A stretch of 40,075 bases of DNA from Actinospica durhamensis (GTDB lineage Bacteria > Actinomycetota > Actinomycetes > Streptomycetales > Catenulisporaceae). Within the stretch, counting starts at the first letter, position 1. Each line of letters opens with the position of its first letter. The notes under the pieces are model-generated. The model was not told the DNA's origin. It made no database searches and was given only the letters and a program-made list of their open reading frames with translations. Positions 32,199-39,978 of the stretch are shown one piece after another. The translations under genes were made by a program, and so were the position numbers. The DNA lies in assembly GCF_018139695.1 (NCBI RefSeq), contig NZ_JAGSOG010000052.1, positions 1-40,075 of the forward strand. The letters are read 5' to 3'.

Positions 32199-34079
32199 TC
32201 AGACCTCCGCTTCGTCGGGGGCCGCCAGCCCCAGTTGCCGGCGCAGCTGACGCGGCGTCACCGAGACGTCGGTGAGCCGCGCGACGGCGGCCCGGGTGAC
32301 GATCACGCGCATCAGCCGGTCGCGGCCGGTGGCGTCGATCGGGTAGGCGGGGGCGCCGGGCGCCGTGGCCACGGACCGGATGCAGTCGCCCAGCTCGGTG
32401 TCGAGCAGCTCCCGCTCGCTTCGTGTGCGCATCGCCAACCTCCTCACCTCCAGTACCACAGCCTCCTCGAATCCGGCCCGGGACGCTTGTTCCAGCGTGC
32501 GGAGGTGTCCGCGGTACCCGGCCAGGTGCCGGACCAGGCCGTCCTCGCGCAGCTCCAGCTGCTCGAGGACCTGGGCGGCGACCGCGATGGACTGGTTCTT
32601 GATCGCGGCCAGGTTGAAGGCGAACGCACCGGTCCGGCCGTTGCGCACGATCTCGTCGCCCTCGCGCGGCACGCCCACCACGGACAGCGGGCCCGACGGT
32701 TCGCCGGCCGAGGTGAGCAGTGTGCCGCGCTGGTCGACCTCCACGCCGCGGCCGGTGCGCCGGTGCGGGACGGCCAGGTCTCGCTCGAACAGGCGGCGCC
32801 AGAGCGGCTGGTCGACGCGCTCGTAATCCGGTTCCCGCGCGAAGTTGGACACGACCAGGTCGGCTTCGACGGTCTGCTTCGCCTCCGGGCCCGCGACGGT
32901 CACCACGAGCCGGTCCGAGTCCGTCGGCGTGATGGCCTCGACCCTGCCGAGGACCAGTCGCACCCGCCCGTCCGACGGCTGCATGGCGCTCTCGATGACG
33001 GACATCGTGTAGTCCACCGCGCACACGCGCAGCGCGGCGACCAGGGTGCTGAATTCGTCGAGGAGGCGGCGCAGTTCGGGGGACGGGATCTTCGCGATGG
33101 CCTCGGCCAGGTGCGGCTCCCACGCCTTGGTGACGCGCTCGGCGATCACCTCGGGGTCGATGTCGGGATGTTCCCCGCGGACGGTCGCACAGGCGGCGTG
33201 CCACTCCGTGCGGACCCGGTCGAGGAACTCCTCGCGATCCAGGTACGGCCGCAACAGCGAGGTCGGGCAGGCCAGTCGGATGACGCCGTGCTCGTGGTCG
33301 TCCGGGTAGGTGCGGAAGATGGTGCCGGTCCTGGAGATCAGTGAGATCGTTCCGGTGTGGCCGCGGCGCAGCAGGTGGGAGGCCGAGTCGTAGGCGCTCA
33401 GGACGGACCCGACGATCGCGACGCTCGCGGTGGGCGGGAGGCTCTCCAGCGTGCGGATCGCGGCGACGGAGTAGGGGTTGCGCACGAAGGACGGGTGGTC
33501 GAGCACGCCCGCGGAGAACGGCGTGTCCCTGAGCTCGAGGCCTGTCGCGAGCACGACGTGGTCGGCGAACAGCACGGACGACTCAGGGACCTGATCGTGT
33601 GCGCCCGGCCGGCGCACGGTCACGTCGAAGCCCGCGTCGCAGGGCTCGATGTCGATCGCCTCGCCGTCCGCCTCGACCAGCACGACCCCGTCGCAGGCCT
33701 GCTGCCTGGCGTGGGCCAGCCGGTCGGCGAGGTAGTCCTGGAAGATCCGCCGGGGCGCGGGCCCGTGTTCGGTGAACTCGTACGCGGCCCAGGGCGCCGG
33801 CCAGTCCCGCCGGTCGGCCTCGCGGTTGGTCCAGCGCACGAAGTCGAGCACGTCCTCGCGGAAGGCGGACATGCGGCCGGCCTGGATGTTGAACACGTGG
33901 TCCCACGGGTTGCCGTCGCGGTGGTAGGCCACGCCCGCGGACCGGTAGTCGGCGCGCCGCTCCAGCAGGACGATCTCGAGCGGCCGACGCGCGAAGCAGA
34001 GCAGCCGGATCGCGGTGGCCGTGCCGGCCAGGCCCGCCCCGACGACGAGCACCCTCGAGAATGCGGCGGTGCGCAGCAT
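32199..34079 (-). CDS. FAD/NAD(P)-binding protein
   Basis: 626 residues from ATG at 34079 (GAGAGG five bases upstream; the longer frame has no supporting site). VLVVGAGLAGTATAIRLL at about 10-27 is the dinucleotide fold (GxGxxG), followed by the acidic strand end EIVLLERR. GVAYHRDGNPWDHVFNIQAGRMSAFREDVLDFVRWTNREADR near 50-92 is the signature of the FAD/NAD(P)-binding type in NAD_binding_9. A second Rossmann motif (SVAIVGSVLSAYDSASHLLRRG, GxxxxA) near 210-232 would bind NAD(P)H. The C-terminal 130 residues are helical and unassigned. It is likely a flavin monooxygenase or reductase related to N-hydroxylases. The stop codon adjoins the GTG of the PEP-utiliser gene, so both proteins are made in step. 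The substrate is unknown. Confidence 0.82.
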   Translation of the reverse strand: MLRTAAFSRVLVVGAGLAGTATAIRLLCFARRPLEIVLLERRADYRSAGVAYHRDGNPWDHVFNIQAGRMSAFREDVLDFVRWTNREADRRDWPAPWAAYEFTEHGPAPRRIFQDYLADRLAHARQQACDGVVLVEADGEAIDIEPCDAGFDVTVRRPGAHDQVPESSVLFADHVVLATGLELRDTPFSAGVLDHPSFVRNPYSVAAIRTLESLPPTASVAIVGSVLSAYDSASHLLRRGHTGTISLISRTGTIFRTYPDDHEHGVIRLACPTSLLRPYLDREEFLDRVRTEWHAACATVRGEHPDIDPEVIAERVTKAWEPHLAEAIAKIPSPELRRLLDEFSTLVAALRVCAVDYTMSVIESAMQPSDGRVRLVLGRVEAITPTDSDRLVVTVAGPEAKQTVEADLVVSNFAREPDYERVDQPLWRRLFERDLAVPHRRTGRGVEVDQRGTLLTSAGEPSGPLSVVGVPREGDEIVRNGRTGAFAFNLAAIKNQSIAVAAQVLEQLELREDGLVRHLAGYRGHLRTLEQASRAGFEEAVVLEVRRLAMRTRSERELLDTELGDCIRSVATAPGAPAYPIDATGRDRLMRVIVTRAAVARLTDVSVTPRQLRRQLGLAAPDEAEV

Positions 34080-34155
34080 GGCAGACCTCTCAACGCCGGT
34101 CGGGCGCGGAGTGTACCGGCGCCACCCTGTTACCTCCTCGATTGTAATCTTCGTG

Positions 34156-34258
34156 CCCTGTGACAGCGAGACGATCCTCGAGTCCTGTATCACTCGTCCG
34201 GATGATAATTCGGGCGCGGTCTTGTCTCATCGTTCAAAAGCAATATCCTGTCACAGGG
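34156..34258. promoter_or_regulatory. Paired palindromic sites in a divergent promoter region
   Basis: CCCTGTGACAG at 34156-34166 and CTGTCACAGGG at 34248-34258 are exact reverse complements 92 bases apart. Each is itself a small palindrome (CTGT, one base, ACAG). They lie in the 276-base region between the FAD/PEP unit (minus) and the DHA2 exporter (plus), which is clearly AT-richer than its surroundings and includes GATAAT at 34204-34209. The pair suggests two sites for one regulator, possibly with DNA looping. The AraC-type protein at 36501-37259 is a candidate binder, not shown. Confidence 0.55.
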
Positions 34259-34355
34259 GTCGCTGTTTCCTTCGTCACACCTCCCCTGGGTCCGGCGCGT
34301 GATTCCCAGCCGCCGCGCCCGTTTCGGCGACTAGGAGGAGGACGGCGTCTCAGGT

Positions 34356-35750
34356 ATGAGAGTCCTCACGACGGCGACGATCGCCGGCGGCGAAGGGGTG
34401 CGGGGGTCGCGGCTGTGGCTGTCCGTCGTGGCCCTGTCCACCTTGTCCGTGGTCTCCATGGACAGCCTCGCCGTGCCGATCGCGCTCAACCAGGCGGGCG
34501 AGGGCCTGCACGGCTCGATCGCGCTGCTCGAGTGGACCGTCATCGCCTACAACCTGGGGTTCGCCGCGCTGGTGCCCACCTCGTGCGCGCTCTACGCCCG
34601 ACACGGCTCGCGCCGGGTGCTCTCGGCCGGGCAGGCCCTGCTGGCCGGGGCCTCGGTGCTGTGCGCGCTCGCGCCGGACGGGGCCTGGCTGGTGGCCGGG
34701 CGCACCGTGCAGGGCGTGGCGGCGGCGCTGGTGGTGCCCGCGGTGCTGTTCCGGGCCAGCCGGATCCCGTCCCCGCGCACCCGCGGGGTGGTGCTGCCCG
34801 GCTGCGCGGGCGGGATCATCGAACTGTCCGCGGCGGCCGGGCCGCTGGTGTGCGCGGCCGTGGCGCAGGGCGAGGACTGGCGCTGGATCTTCTGGCTCAA
34901 CGTGCCCCCGTGCCTGCTCGCGCTGGCGCTCACCGCGGTGCACGGGGCCGAGGAGTACACCGGGCGTCGGCGCACCGATGTGGGCAGCGCGCTCGCCCTG
35001 GGCATCGGCACCTTCGCCCTGGCCTGGGCGGTGACCCGCAGCGCGCGGGAGGGCTGGGCGGACGCGCAGGTGCTGGCCGGGCTCGCGGTCGGGGTGGTGC
35101 TGCTGGCCTACAGCCTTGCCGGCCACGTGCCGATGGGCCTGTTCCGGGTCAAGGAGTTCCTGGCCGCCCGGATCGGCTACGCGTGCGCGTGTGCGGGCCT
35201 TTATTGCATGGTACTGCTGCTGTCCTGGTACTTCCTGGCCGCCGAGCCGCAGGGCCGGCCGCTGGACGCGTGGCTGCACCTGCTGCCCTGGTGCCTCGGC
35301 CTGCTCGCCTGCGCGCCGCTGGCCGAGACGCTCGCGCTCAAGGTGGGCACCAGTCTGCTGATGGCGCTCGGCCTGGCCGCCTCGGCGCTCTCACTCGGCC
35401 TGCTCGCCTGGGACGTCCATCAGGGCTCTGAATACTCCCGGCTGCTGTTCCCGCTGCTGCTCGGCGGCTGCGGCATCGGAGTCGCGCTGCCGGCCGGGCA
35501 GACGCTGGCACTGGTGGTGCCGGCCAAGACGCTGCCGAACGGGGCCGGGGTCGCGGCCGTGGGCGCGCTGCGCAACATCGGCGGCGCGCTGGGCGTCGCG
35601 GTGGTCGGGACGCTGCCGCGCGGGTACGCGAGCGGGGCGGCCCGCTCCTCCCCCGTCGAGCTGGCCCCGGCGATCGCCCTGGCCGGGGCGATCTGCCTGG
35701 CCGGCTCGGTCGTCTACTTCGCCCTGCCGAGCCGGCGGTCCCCGATTTAG
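34356..35750 (+). CDS. MFS exporter, DHA2 type
   Basis: 464 residues from ATG at 34356. About 14 helices: LWLSVVALSTLSVVSMDSLAVPIALNQAG is helix 1 with an aspartate at the DHA2 position, WTVIAYNLGFAALVPTSCALYARHGSRRVL is helix 2-3 with motif A partly kept, and GCAGGIIELSAAAGPLVCAAVAQGEDWRWIFWLNVP is the antiporter motif C region followed by the WRWxFxxNxP hallmark. It should export a small molecule. Divergent from the FAD and PEP-utiliser genes with shared control elements, so it may export their product. It ends near a possible terminator hairpin. It is not closely similar to the exporter at 16536. Confidence 0.88.
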   Translation: MRVLTTATIAGGEGVRGSRLWLSVVALSTLSVVSMDSLAVPIALNQAGEGLHGSIALLEWTVIAYNLGFAALVPTSCALYARHGSRRVLSAGQALLAGASVLCALAPDGAWLVAGRTVQGVAAALVVPAVLFRASRIPSPRTRGVVLPGCAGGIIELSAAAGPLVCAAVAQGEDWRWIFWLNVPPCLLALALTAVHGAEEYTGRRRTDVGSALALGIGTFALAWAVTRSAREGWADAQVLAGLAVGVVLLAYSLAGHVPMGLFRVKEFLAARIGYACACAGLYCMVLLLSWYFLAAEPQGRPLDAWLHLLPWCLGLLACAPLAETLALKVGTSLLMALGLAASALSLGLLAWDVHQGSEYSRLLFPLLLGGCGIGVALPAGQTLALVVPAKTLPNGAGVAAVGALRNIGGALGVAVVGTLPRGYASGAARSSPVELAPAIALAGAICLAGSVVYFALPSRRSPI

Positions 35751-35780
35751 CAGGCCCCGGCCCGGATCGGCACCGCGGGA

Positions 35781-35813
35781 GACGGCCGCGCCCGCGCCGC
35801 GGGACCGGCCGTC
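35781..35813 (+). terminator. Candidate terminator hairpin
   Basis: GACGGCCG at 35781-35788 pairs perfectly with CGGCCGTC at 35806-35813, 30 bases after the DHA2 exporter stop codon. The loop is 17 bases and GC-rich; there is no U tract, so it is a weaker candidate than the others. Confidence 0.4.
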
Positions 35814-36080
35814 CTCGCCCCCGAAGGCGTGCCTGGACCGCCGCTCGGGCGCGGGCAACCTCGAACGTGCGCCGTCCCTCCGCCGTCCCTCCGCCGGCGT
35901 GATCCGGCGCCACCGCCCCCACTGCTCCGATGCCGCGTGACCGGCGTATTGCCGTCTTCTCTCGCCGTGGCGAACCCGGAGCACAAGTGCGCACAGTCGA
36001 AGAAGCGCGCAGGGAGTGGCGGCGTCACGATGAGCACAAATCAGTGCTCGACGTTCCCAGTTCAGCAGGAGGAGTGCACC
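35814..36080. other. Intergenic DNA upstream of the short peptide ORF
   Basis: No supported gene. A tandem pair CCGTCCCTCCG at about 35872-35890 is visible. A frame in phase with the peptide ORF has an ATG at 36030 but no well-placed ribosome binding site, since its nearest GGGAG lies 13 bases away. Confidence 0.4.
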
Positions 36081-36206
36081 ATGGCCGGCGCCGCCCTCGG
36101 TCGTGTGACACCGGATCGGCTCGCCGTCGGCGCAGCCAGGTCGCCGCTGGTCGGGGGCTGTCCGCCGCACTCCTGCGCTCCGCAGCGCGGCGGCCGGACG
36201 TCCTGA
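36081..36206 (+). CDS. Short Cys-containing peptide ORF, possible RiPP precursor
   Basis: 41 residues from ATG at 36081. AGGAGGAG lies six bases upstream, one of the best ribosome binding sites in the window. A start at 36030 would add 17 codons but lacks such a site. The first 25 residues (MAGAALGRVTPDRLAVG...) could be a leader, ending in a double-Gly (LVGG). The following 16 residues hold CPPHSC and end GGRTS. Leader, GG junction and a short Cys/Ser/Thr-containing core resemble precursors of ribosomally made modified peptides. No recognised lanthipeptide or radical-SAM modifying enzyme is beside it; the nearby FAD protein and PEP-utiliser-like protein are unproven candidates. It may equally be a regulatory leader peptide or a chance frame. 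No family recognised. Confidence 0.4.
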   Translation: MAGAALGRVTPDRLAVGAARSPLVGGCPPHSCAPQRGGRTS

Positions 36207-36255
36207 GCTACTGGGCAATGTCAGAGAAGCATTGTATTTGCGCCCTAAATATCAT

Positions 36256-36275
36256 GCACTATGTATTCATAGTGC
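36256..36275. promoter_or_regulatory. 20-bp perfect inverted repeat in AT-rich DNA
   Basis: GCACTATG at 36256-36263 and CATAGTGC at 36268-36275 are perfect arms around TATT. It lies in a stretch (36210-36290) far more AT-rich than the genome average, 226 bases before the AraC-type start and 50 bases after the peptide ORF. It could be an operator of the AraC-type gene or a small terminator for the peptide transcript, although no T run follows. Confidence 0.55.
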
Positions 36276-36500
36276 GATGAAATGGGCTTCGCCGGAAAGG
36301 CCTGTGCGAACCACACGAGCATGAAGTCGAGAACGAAATCCAGATCGCCGCCCGCGCCTTCGAGCGCGCCAGTGCCGTTTCCACCCACACGGCGGCTGGT
36401 GAACCTCCGCGGCCCACCCACCCCGCCCGCGACGCGTGCCGCGCTGCCACCGGCGCACCGTTCACAGGGTTCCCGCTCACTCACCAACGAGGAGGATCCC

Positions 36501-37259
36501 GTGCAAGAAGCTGTGGAACGCGCTATCGGCACCATGTGGTGCCGCTACCACGAACCGCTCTCACTCGTAGATCTCGCGGACTCCGCGATTCTCAGCAGGT
36601 TCTACTTCTCCCGGGTGTTCCGCTCCATCACCGGCACCTCCCCAGGCCGGTTCCTGGCGGCGATACGCCTGTACCGGGCGAAGAACCTCCTGCTGGAAAG
36701 CGAATCCAGCGTCACCGAGATCTCCTACAGCGTCGGGTACAACAGCACGGGTACCTTCACCAGCAGATTCACCCGCAGTGTGGGCATGTCGCCCACCCGG
36801 TACCGCCAGTTCGCCCGGGCCGGCGAGGCGGCCGCCTGGGACGAGGCGCGCCAGGGCTACCACAAGCCCGGCAGCTGCAGCGTGCAGGGGATGCTCTACC
36901 TGCCCCCAACGGAGACCCCGCTGCGGGTGTACGTGGGCGCGTTCGACAGCTCCATCCCGGACGGCGCGCCGAGCTCCTGCGCCATCACCGACTCGGCCGG
37001 CTACTTCCGGCTCGACGCGGTGCCCGACGGCAACTGGCACATCCTCGCCGCCGCCGTGGCGACCGAAGACGTCGACCCGCGCCCCTGGGTGCGCAGGCCG
37101 CTGTTCCTCGGCTCGGCCGGCCCGATCTCGGCGCGGTCCAGGTCCGCGATGGACGTCGACGTCCATCTGCACGCCACCAGCGCGCTCGACCCGCCCATCC
37201 TGCTCGCCCTGCCCGAGCTGGACGCGATGAACCCCCGCCTGCTCGAGTCCGTCCGCTAG
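36501..37259 (+). CDS. AraC-type regulator with C-terminal beta-rich domain
   Basis: 252 residues from GTG at 36501, with GAGGAGGA six bases upstream; the 73 upstream codons in frame are Pro-rich noise. The AraC DNA-binding domain is N-terminal here, at about 5-105: LSLVDLADSAILSRFYFSRVFRSITGTSPGRFLAAIRLYRAKNLLLESESSVTEISYSVGYNSTGTFTSRFTRSVGMSPTRYRQF, with both helix-turn-helix units. The order is reversed from AraC itself. Residues 130-252 form a beta-rich module (LRVYVGAFDSSIPDGAP, GYFRLDAVPDGNWHILAAAV) like a carboxypeptidase regulatory or transthyretin-like fold, perhaps the ligand sensor. It may control the nearby peptide, exporter and FAD/PEP genes. Confidence 0.82.
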   Translation: MQEAVERAIGTMWCRYHEPLSLVDLADSAILSRFYFSRVFRSITGTSPGRFLAAIRLYRAKNLLLESESSVTEISYSVGYNSTGTFTSRFTRSVGMSPTRYRQFARAGEAAAWDEARQGYHKPGSCSVQGMLYLPPTETPLRVYVGAFDSSIPDGAPSSCAITDSAGYFRLDAVPDGNWHILAAAVATEDVDPRPWVRRPLFLGSAGPISARSRSAMDVDVHLHATSALDPPILLALPELDAMNPRLLESVR

Positions 37260-37294
37260 GGCGTTTTCTCCGATCATCTGATCGCGGTGCCGGC

Positions 37295-37800
37295 GTGCCG
37301 TCGACGGATGCCCAGTGGGCGTTGATCGAGCCTTTGCCGCCTCACCGGTCGCCGCGTCGCGGCGACCGGTGGCGCGATCCCCGCGAGGCGATCGACGCGA
37401 TCGCGCCGAAGTACCAGCCAGACGCGCCGTGGATATGTGCCTGCCCGAGCAGTACGGGTCCCAGAACGGCGTCCACACCCGGCTGCGCAACCGGGCGCTG
37501 GACCGGACCCAGCAGGAAGTGCCGCCGCGCTGATCGCCCGCGCGGACGCCGAGTGCGACCTGGACTGCATCCTGGCCGTGGACTCCACGAGAGTGCGCGC
37601 CCACCAGCACGCCGCCAGCGCCCGCAAAGAGGCGGCCGAAGCCGACGAGGAACCCGCAGTCCACGCCCTCGCACGCTCCCCCAGCGGACCGACCACGAAG
37701 ATCCACCTCGCCGCCGACACCCGCTCCCGGCCACTGGACTTGCCCCTGTCCCCCGGGGCAACCCGGCGACGCGGCGACGCGGCGACGCCCCACACATCCC
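37295..37800 (+). pseudogene. Decayed IS5-type transposase
   Basis: Transposase fragments are spread over different reading frames. TDAQWALIEPLPP, then RRGDRWRDPREAIDAIAPKYQPDAPW (IS5-type N-terminus) start at about 37295. A frameshift near 37430 leads to MCLPEQYGSQNGVHTRLRNRALDRTQQEV in another frame, which ends in TGA at about 37533. The third frame gives DLDCILAVDSTRVRAHQHAASARKEAA, with the catalytic-domain VDSTxVRAHQH motif holding the first Asp, then TTKIHLAADTRSRPL. Sequence ends before the remaining catalytic residues, so it is truncated as well as frameshifted. CGATCAT near 37271 and 37803 may be vestiges of ends or target repeats. It cannot move on its own. Confidence 0.85.
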
Positions 37801-38304
37801 ACCGATCATAAGAGCCCTCAAGCAGCCCGACCCTTCGCACGGCCGCACACCAGACCGAACCAGGTACGCGCGGACAATGCCTATCCGTCCAGGTCCATCC
37901 GTGAGCACCCGCGCCGACGGCACATCCAGCCATTCATCCCACAAGCAGCCGATCAGATCGCGAACCGCAAAACGCCGAAGCCGAAGCCGAAGCCGAAGCC
38001 GCGACGGCGTCGGCATCGGCATCGGCACGGCATCAGCCACCGCCATTCGACAAGATTGCCCGCATCTACCAAGCCACCCTGTATATCGCCGCGATCTTCC
38101 TCTGGACCAAATGATCCAAAAGAGACGACCCGGGGCTCTCCCCTCCCGCCGATCGCCCGCGCGCCGCGGGGGCCCGGCAAAACAAAATTAACACAGTGTT
38201 CTGATAGCCGAGCACGACAGAAGAAGACGGCGCGGGCGGATCCGGGCAGACTTCGCGCCAGTCCCTCCGCCCGCGCGCGCCGCGCGCCCGACCTAAGGAC
38301 ACGC
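37801..38304. other. Gene-free stretch after the transposase remnant
   Basis: No gene could be supported. It contains low-complexity hexamer repeats (separate entry), an AT-rich stretch around 38178-38210 with the palindrome AACACAGTGTT at 38190-38200 (single-base centre), and the probable promoter of the MFS gene that begins at 38305. The palindrome is about 105 bases upstream of that start. Confidence 0.5.
37974..38023. repeat. Hexanucleotide repeats
   Basis: GCCGAA is repeated four times at 37974-37997, and GGCATC twice at 38012-38023 with degenerate copies around them. The run is noncoding. Confidence 0.7.
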
Positions 38305-39978
38305 ATGTCACAGCTCGCCACGCCGCCGCCGCTCGGACGCGGCGTCAAAGGGTTCGAACATCCGGTCGCGTTCTGGTTCGGCGCGGCCGCCTGTACCGCG
38401 GGTGTCGCGCTGCACCTGCCGATGTACGCCGACGCCCGCGACATGCACTACGTGATGGCGGGCATGCAGCCGGACGGCTGGATGATCGCCGGCATGGCGC
38501 TGATCGGCGTGGGGCTGCTCGCCTCGCTCTACGGGCTGATCCCGCTGCGGGCCGGCGCCGTCGCCCGGCAGGCCTCGCGGCTGCGGGTCCGCGCCCTCGA
38601 CGACGCGCCGCTCAACCGCCAGCACATCGCGCTGCTGCTGGTGCTGGCGATCGCGGTCACCATCGACGTGATGAAGCCGACCACGCTCAGCTTCGTGGCG
38701 CCGGGCATGGCGAAGGAGTACGGGCTCAAATCCCCGACGAACCCGCACGGCACCGTCTCGGTGGCCTGGCTGCCGCTGACCGGCATCTCCGGCACCGTCA
38801 TCGGCTCGCTGATCTGGGGGTCGCTGGCCGACCGGATCGGACGGCGCGCGGCGATCCTGTTCGCCGGGATCCTGTTCGTGACCACCTCGATCTGCGGCGC
38901 GATGCCCGGGTATCACTGGAACCTGCTGATGTGCCTGTTCATGGGCATCGGCGCGGGCGGGATGCTGCCGATCGCCTTCGCCCTGATGGCCGAGACGATC
39001 CCGGCCCGGCACCGCGGCTGGCTCATGGTCCTGGTCGGCGGGGATATCGCCGGCGCCTACGTCATCACCAGCTGGCTGGCGGGCGCGCTCACCCCGACCT
39101 ACAGCTGGCGGATCCTGTGGCTGATCGGCCTGCCCACCGGCCTGCTGTTCATCGCGCTCAACCACTGGATCCCGGAGTCCCCGCGCTACCTGCTGGCGCG
39201 CGGACGCACCGAGGAGGCCGAGGCGGTGATGGCCCGCTACGGCGTACGCGTCGTGGAGCAGCCGGAGGCAGACCCGGGGCCGCAGCCGGAGGCAGAGCCC
39301 GGACCAAGCGGGTATCTGCGACTGCTGACACGCCCGTTCGTCGCGCCCACCGCGGCTCTGACCGTCCTGGGCCTGGGCCTCGGCCTGATCACCTACGGCT
39401 TCCAGCAGTGGGTGCCGACGAACCTGCAGCACCTGGGGTACTCGGCGGTCAGCTCGGACTACACCATCCGCAACGCGGCACTGCTCGGCCTGCCGGTCAC
39501 CGTCTTGTTGGCGTGGATGTACGGTGCCTGGGGCAGCCGCCGCACCATAGTCTCGGCCTCGATCGTGACCGCGCTCGCCCTGTTCGGCTTCGTCATCGCG
39601 GGCAACTCCCTGGCGCACGAGCGGCTGCTGCTGTCCCTGCTCCTGGTCGTGCCGCTGTCCGCAGTCAGCTCGATCGTGGCCGTCGTCGCCGGCTACGCGG
39701 CGGAGGTCTACCCCACCCCCATCCGCTCCCGCGGCGCCGGCCTCGCCTCCGGCGTGACCAAGGCCGGCGGCGTCCTGATCCTCGCAGTGGTAGTCGCATC
39801 CAAGACCGTGCCCTCCATCGCCGAGACCGCCCTCATCGGCGCCATCCCGCTGGGCATCGCAGCCATCTGCTTCCTCTGGATCGGCCCCGAGACCCGGCGC
39901 AAGCGCCTCGAAGACATCACCCGCGAGCTCGTGACCGCGTCGTCGACCTCGTCTACGGCCCCCTCGTCAGCCGGGTAG
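38305..39978 (+). CDS. MFS transporter with extra N-terminal helices
   Basis: 557 residues from ATG at 38305 (AAGGA five bases upstream). Residues 15-95 hold two extra hydrophobic segments (FWFGAAACTAGVALHLPM, GWMIAGMALIGVGLLASLYGLIPL) before the usual MFS core. The core begins HIALLLVLAIAVTIDVMKPTTLSFVAPGMAKEYG, then GSLIWGSLADRIGRRAAILFAGILFV (motif A, G-x-x-x-D-R-x-G-R-R) and a cytoplasmic loop with PESPRYLLARGRTEEAEAVMARYG, the PESPRxL hallmark of sugar/organic-acid porters and SV2-like transporters. The second half ends with AEVYPTPIRSRGAGLASGVTKAGG. It likely imports or exports an organic acid or similar solute; the substrate is not evident. The loop carries an acidic Pro/Glu repeat (PEADPGPQPEAEPGP). 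Confidence 0.88.
   Translation: MSQLATPPPLGRGVKGFEHPVAFWFGAAACTAGVALHLPMYADARDMHYVMAGMQPDGWMIAGMALIGVGLLASLYGLIPLRAGAVARQASRLRVRALDDAPLNRQHIALLLVLAIAVTIDVMKPTTLSFVAPGMAKEYGLKSPTNPHGTVSVAWLPLTGISGTVIGSLIWGSLADRIGRRAAILFAGILFVTTSICGAMPGYHWNLLMCLFMGIGAGGMLPIAFALMAETIPARHRGWLMVLVGGDIAGAYVITSWLAGALTPTYSWRILWLIGLPTGLLFIALNHWIPESPRYLLARGRTEEAEAVMARYGVRVVEQPEADPGPQPEAEPGPSGYLRLLTRPFVAPTAALTVLGLGLGLITYGFQQWVPTNLQHLGYSAVSSDYTIRNAALLGLPVTVLLAWMYGAWGSRRTIVSASIVTALALFGFVIAGNSLAHERLLLSLLLVVPLSAVSSIVAVVAGYAAEVYPTPIRSRGAGLASGVTKAGGVLILAVVVASKTVPSIAETALIGAIPLGIAAICFLWIGPETRRKRLEDITRELVTASSTSSTAPSSAG

Noticed and set aside
36282-36500. 73-codon N-terminal extension of the AraC-type regulator
   Set aside because: Pro-rich noise; GAGGAGGA in front of the GTG at 36501 decides the start.
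37801-38040. Open frames over the hexamer repeats
   Set aside because: Low-complexity SR-type translation with no start signal or homology.
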